Below are positions 62,455 to 64,000 of a stretch of 64,000 nucleotides of DNA, piece after piece (positions within the stretch are counted from its first letter, which is position 1; every line of letters begins with the position of its first letter). A model generated the notes under the pieces. That model saw only the letters and a program-made list of their open reading frames with translations. It was not told the DNA's origin and searched no databases. This stretch comes from Pararhizobium sp. YC-54 (GTDB lineage: Bacteria; Pseudomonadota; Alphaproteobacteria; Rhizobiales; Rhizobiaceae), in the NCBI RefSeq assembly GCF_025847205.1, contig NZ_JAOYTH010000010.1, positions 1-64,000 of the forward strand, given 5' to 3'. A program made the position numbers and the translations under genes.

Positions 62455-62612
62455 CCTGCGCTTCCTCGCCTGGAGCCACCTGATGGCGCAGCAGGTCAAG
62501 CAGATAGACCCGAACCAGCAGTTGTCCGCAGTCTATAGTCGGCCAGCAATTATGTTAGGCCGCTCTATTGTGTCGTGTTGGGTTCAATGACGTCAGTATG
62601 CGCGATAACGTT

Positions 62613-63983
62613 TTACGAGGAAGGTTCGGGTGCTGAATGCTTGCCGAGCGCAAAGACCTCGACGGCGTTTCCGCGTCCGCGCACCTGGACCGCCCCAATT
62701 GCGACCGCATCGGCGCAATTTGAGGAGGCGGCTTCAAAAGTAGCGCCACTGATAAGGCAATCCGTTTCGAATTCCTTGTTCAGCACCTCGAGGCGCTGCG
62801 CCAGATTCACGGTATCGCCATAAAGCGTGTACGTGTGACGTTGCTCACCTCCGACGGTGCCAGAGGCTACCGGCCCTGTGGCGACACCGATGCGTAGACG
62901 CAAGTGGTGGCCTTCGAATTCGCGGGTGGAAACAAGAGAAAGCAGATCGCGCGCAGTCTCGACCGCGCGCGCGGCATGGTCTTCCGCAGGAAGGGGAGCG
63001 TTGAAGGCGGCAATCAAGGCATCGCCGATATAGTTTACGACGACCCCGCCGCGCGCATCGACGATCGCCGTCGCCGCACTGAAAAAGCTATTGAGCATCG
63101 CGATCACATGCGGAGGCGGCAAGGTTTCCGTGAGACTTGTGAAGCCTTCGATATCTGCGAAGACAATGCTGGCATCGCGCTGCTGAGGCGCGAGTTCCCC
63201 TGCCTGGATGATTTGTTCGGCCACTTGCGGCGGGACATAACGCCCGAATATCCGCTGGATTCGGGTTCGCTCCGCCTCGACCGCAGCATTCGTTCGAACG
63301 ACATTGCGCGCGCGGTGGACTGCCAGCGCCGCTATGCACGTCACGAGCGAGAGGACGACCCCTTCGTTCACGCGGACTGGAATGGCGAAGAAGCTGGGAT
63401 TGAGCATGACCGCAAGCACCTCGGCGCGCGAGGGAGAAGCCGGCAGATCCCCCAGACTGACGATGTGATCCATACCCGATACGATCCAGGCGGTGGCCCC
63501 GGCGAGACCAGTCACGATGCAAAGCCCGGTCCATATCACGAGCGCCGGCGACAGCGTCAGAATGGAGGTCGCTAGGATGACATAGTAGTATTCGGTACGG
63601 CTGGAGAGAAAGACGAGGTTTTGCGGTATATCACCTCCGCTACTGAGTGGCGCGAAAGCAAGGATGGCGCTCGCCGTCACTGCATCGAAGGTGAATAGGA
63701 CAAAGCGGGCGATGCGCTCATATCGGCTGTTGGCCAGTCGCAGCGGGATCAGGCCGATTGCAGCGGTGAAGAGAACAACGCCCGCCACGTAAACGTTGTT
63801 GGGATACCCATAGAGCGCCAGGTAGAAGGAGGCGATCGCAACGAGGGCACAGGTCCGGCCGATGACGGCGAGTCGAAATCCATTGCGTTCCGCGTCAGCG
63901 AGGGCTTCTTCGGCGGAAGGTTGGCGGGGGCGACCAAAGCGAATTCGATCAACTATTTTGATACACCTCAACAGCATGGGCAT
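62613..63983 (-). CDS. membrane class III adenylate/guanylate cyclase
   Basis: A 456-residue protein. About six hydrophobic segments (residues about 36-165 and 205-223) precede a cytoplasmic class III cyclase domain (about 265-450). The metal aspartates are Asp277 (VFADIEGFTSLTE) and Asp321 (NYIGDALIAAF), and the transition-state residues Asn393 and Arg397 are in TVNLAQRLE. The position of the adenine-contact lysine holds Asn317, and the second specificity position is Thr386 (HTYTLYGD), as in class IIIb cyclases. It would signal by cAMP. The gene begins at the window edge with no visible partner. Confidence 0.9.
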   Translation of the reverse strand: MPMLLRCIKIVDRIRFGRPRQPSAEEALADAERNGFRLAVIGRTCALVAIASFYLALYGYPNNVYVAGVVLFTAAIGLIPLRLANSRYERIARFVLFTFDAVTASAILAFAPLSSGGDIPQNLVFLSSRTEYYYVILATSILTLSPALVIWTGLCIVTGLAGATAWIVSGMDHIVSLGDLPASPSRAEVLAVMLNPSFFAIPVRVNEGVVLSLVTCIAALAVHRARNVVRTNAAVEAERTRIQRIFGRYVPPQVAEQIIQAGELAPQQRDASIVFADIEGFTSLTETLPPPHVIAMLNSFFSAATAIVDARGGVVVNYIGDALIAAFNAPLPAEDHAARAVETARDLLSLVSTREFEGHHLRLRIGVATGPVASGTVGGEQRHTYTLYGDTVNLAQRLEVLNKEFETDCLISGATFEAASSNCADAVAIGAVQVRGRGNAVEVFALGKHSAPEPSS

Positions 63984-64000
63984 TGTTGCGTTTCCTACCT

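Overview
The window looks like a piece of an alphaproteobacterial genome of the Rhizobiales (Rhizobium/Agrobacterium/Ensifer type). The evidence is G+C-rich coding sequence, an initiator tRNA of rhizobial type, a hydroxyproline catabolic cluster that follows the Sinorhizobium hyp genes, many solute-binding-protein transporters (ABC and TRAP), and an ScpB/DUF1403 pair of the kind I recall from rhizobial replicons. Most of the content is catabolic and accessory, as on a secondary chromosome or megaplasmid. The species cannot be named from the sequence.

Layout. 1-160: initiator tRNA and terminator. 205-1395: an RTX-type repeat protein. 1564-1646: a possible structured RNA. 1771-5084: an APC-family permease behind three small membrane proteins, followed by two further membrane-associated unknowns. 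5203-6413: an L,D-transpeptidase and an OmpA-type lipoprotein. 6466-20213: a hydroxyproline regulon with an ABC transporter (hypMNPQ-like), 4-hydroxyproline epimerase, D-hydroxyproline dehydrogenase, deaminase, ketoglutarate-semialdehyde dehydrogenase, pyrroline-2-carboxylate reductase, an AcnX dehydratase, a second proline-racemase-family protein and two GntR regulators. 20341-23590: a beta-alanine:pyruvate-type aminotransferase, its divergent XRE-cupin regulator and an MFS exporter. 23740-36957: an amino-sugar/peptide module (two MlrC/M81 proteins, GH20 hexosaminidase, SDR, RpiR regulator, RidA, an NTF2-like protein, sugar ABC transporter, Gfo/Idh oxidoreductase). 37287-39654: a DUF922 protease-like protein and the ScpB/DUF1403 pair. 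39972-46692: shikimate/quinate-type catabolism (QuiC-like dehydroshikimate dehydratase, shikimate dehydrogenase, TRAP transporter, TetR regulator).

From about 46693 the DNA becomes mosaic: an IS5-like transposase remnant, an orphan BMP binding protein with a LysR regulator and a DUF1989 protein carrying an extra N-terminal domain, an NTF2-like protein, another LysR, a decayed stretch with a DoxX remnant (52004-52959), a four-gene cluster SGNH-MBOAT-acyl carrier protein-FkbH (52960-57726), a decaying operon (truncated NAD(P)-binding protein, intact hydrolase, ApbE remnant, frameshifted aldo/keto reductase), a Tat-exported aldo/keto reductase with divergent LysR, and a membrane class III nucleotide cyclase.

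How it works together. The hyp genes should take hydroxyproline isomers to 2-oxoglutarate or proline. Their control regions carry three different palindromic motifs that fit two GntR-type repressors. The FkbH-ACP-MBOAT-SGNH cluster is the best candidate for an undescribed system: it has the parts needed to make a three-carbon (probably glyceryl) thioester on a carrier protein and move it across the membrane onto an envelope molecule. Three separate transporter operons have a strong GC hairpin just after the binding-protein gene, which probably sets unequal subunit expression.
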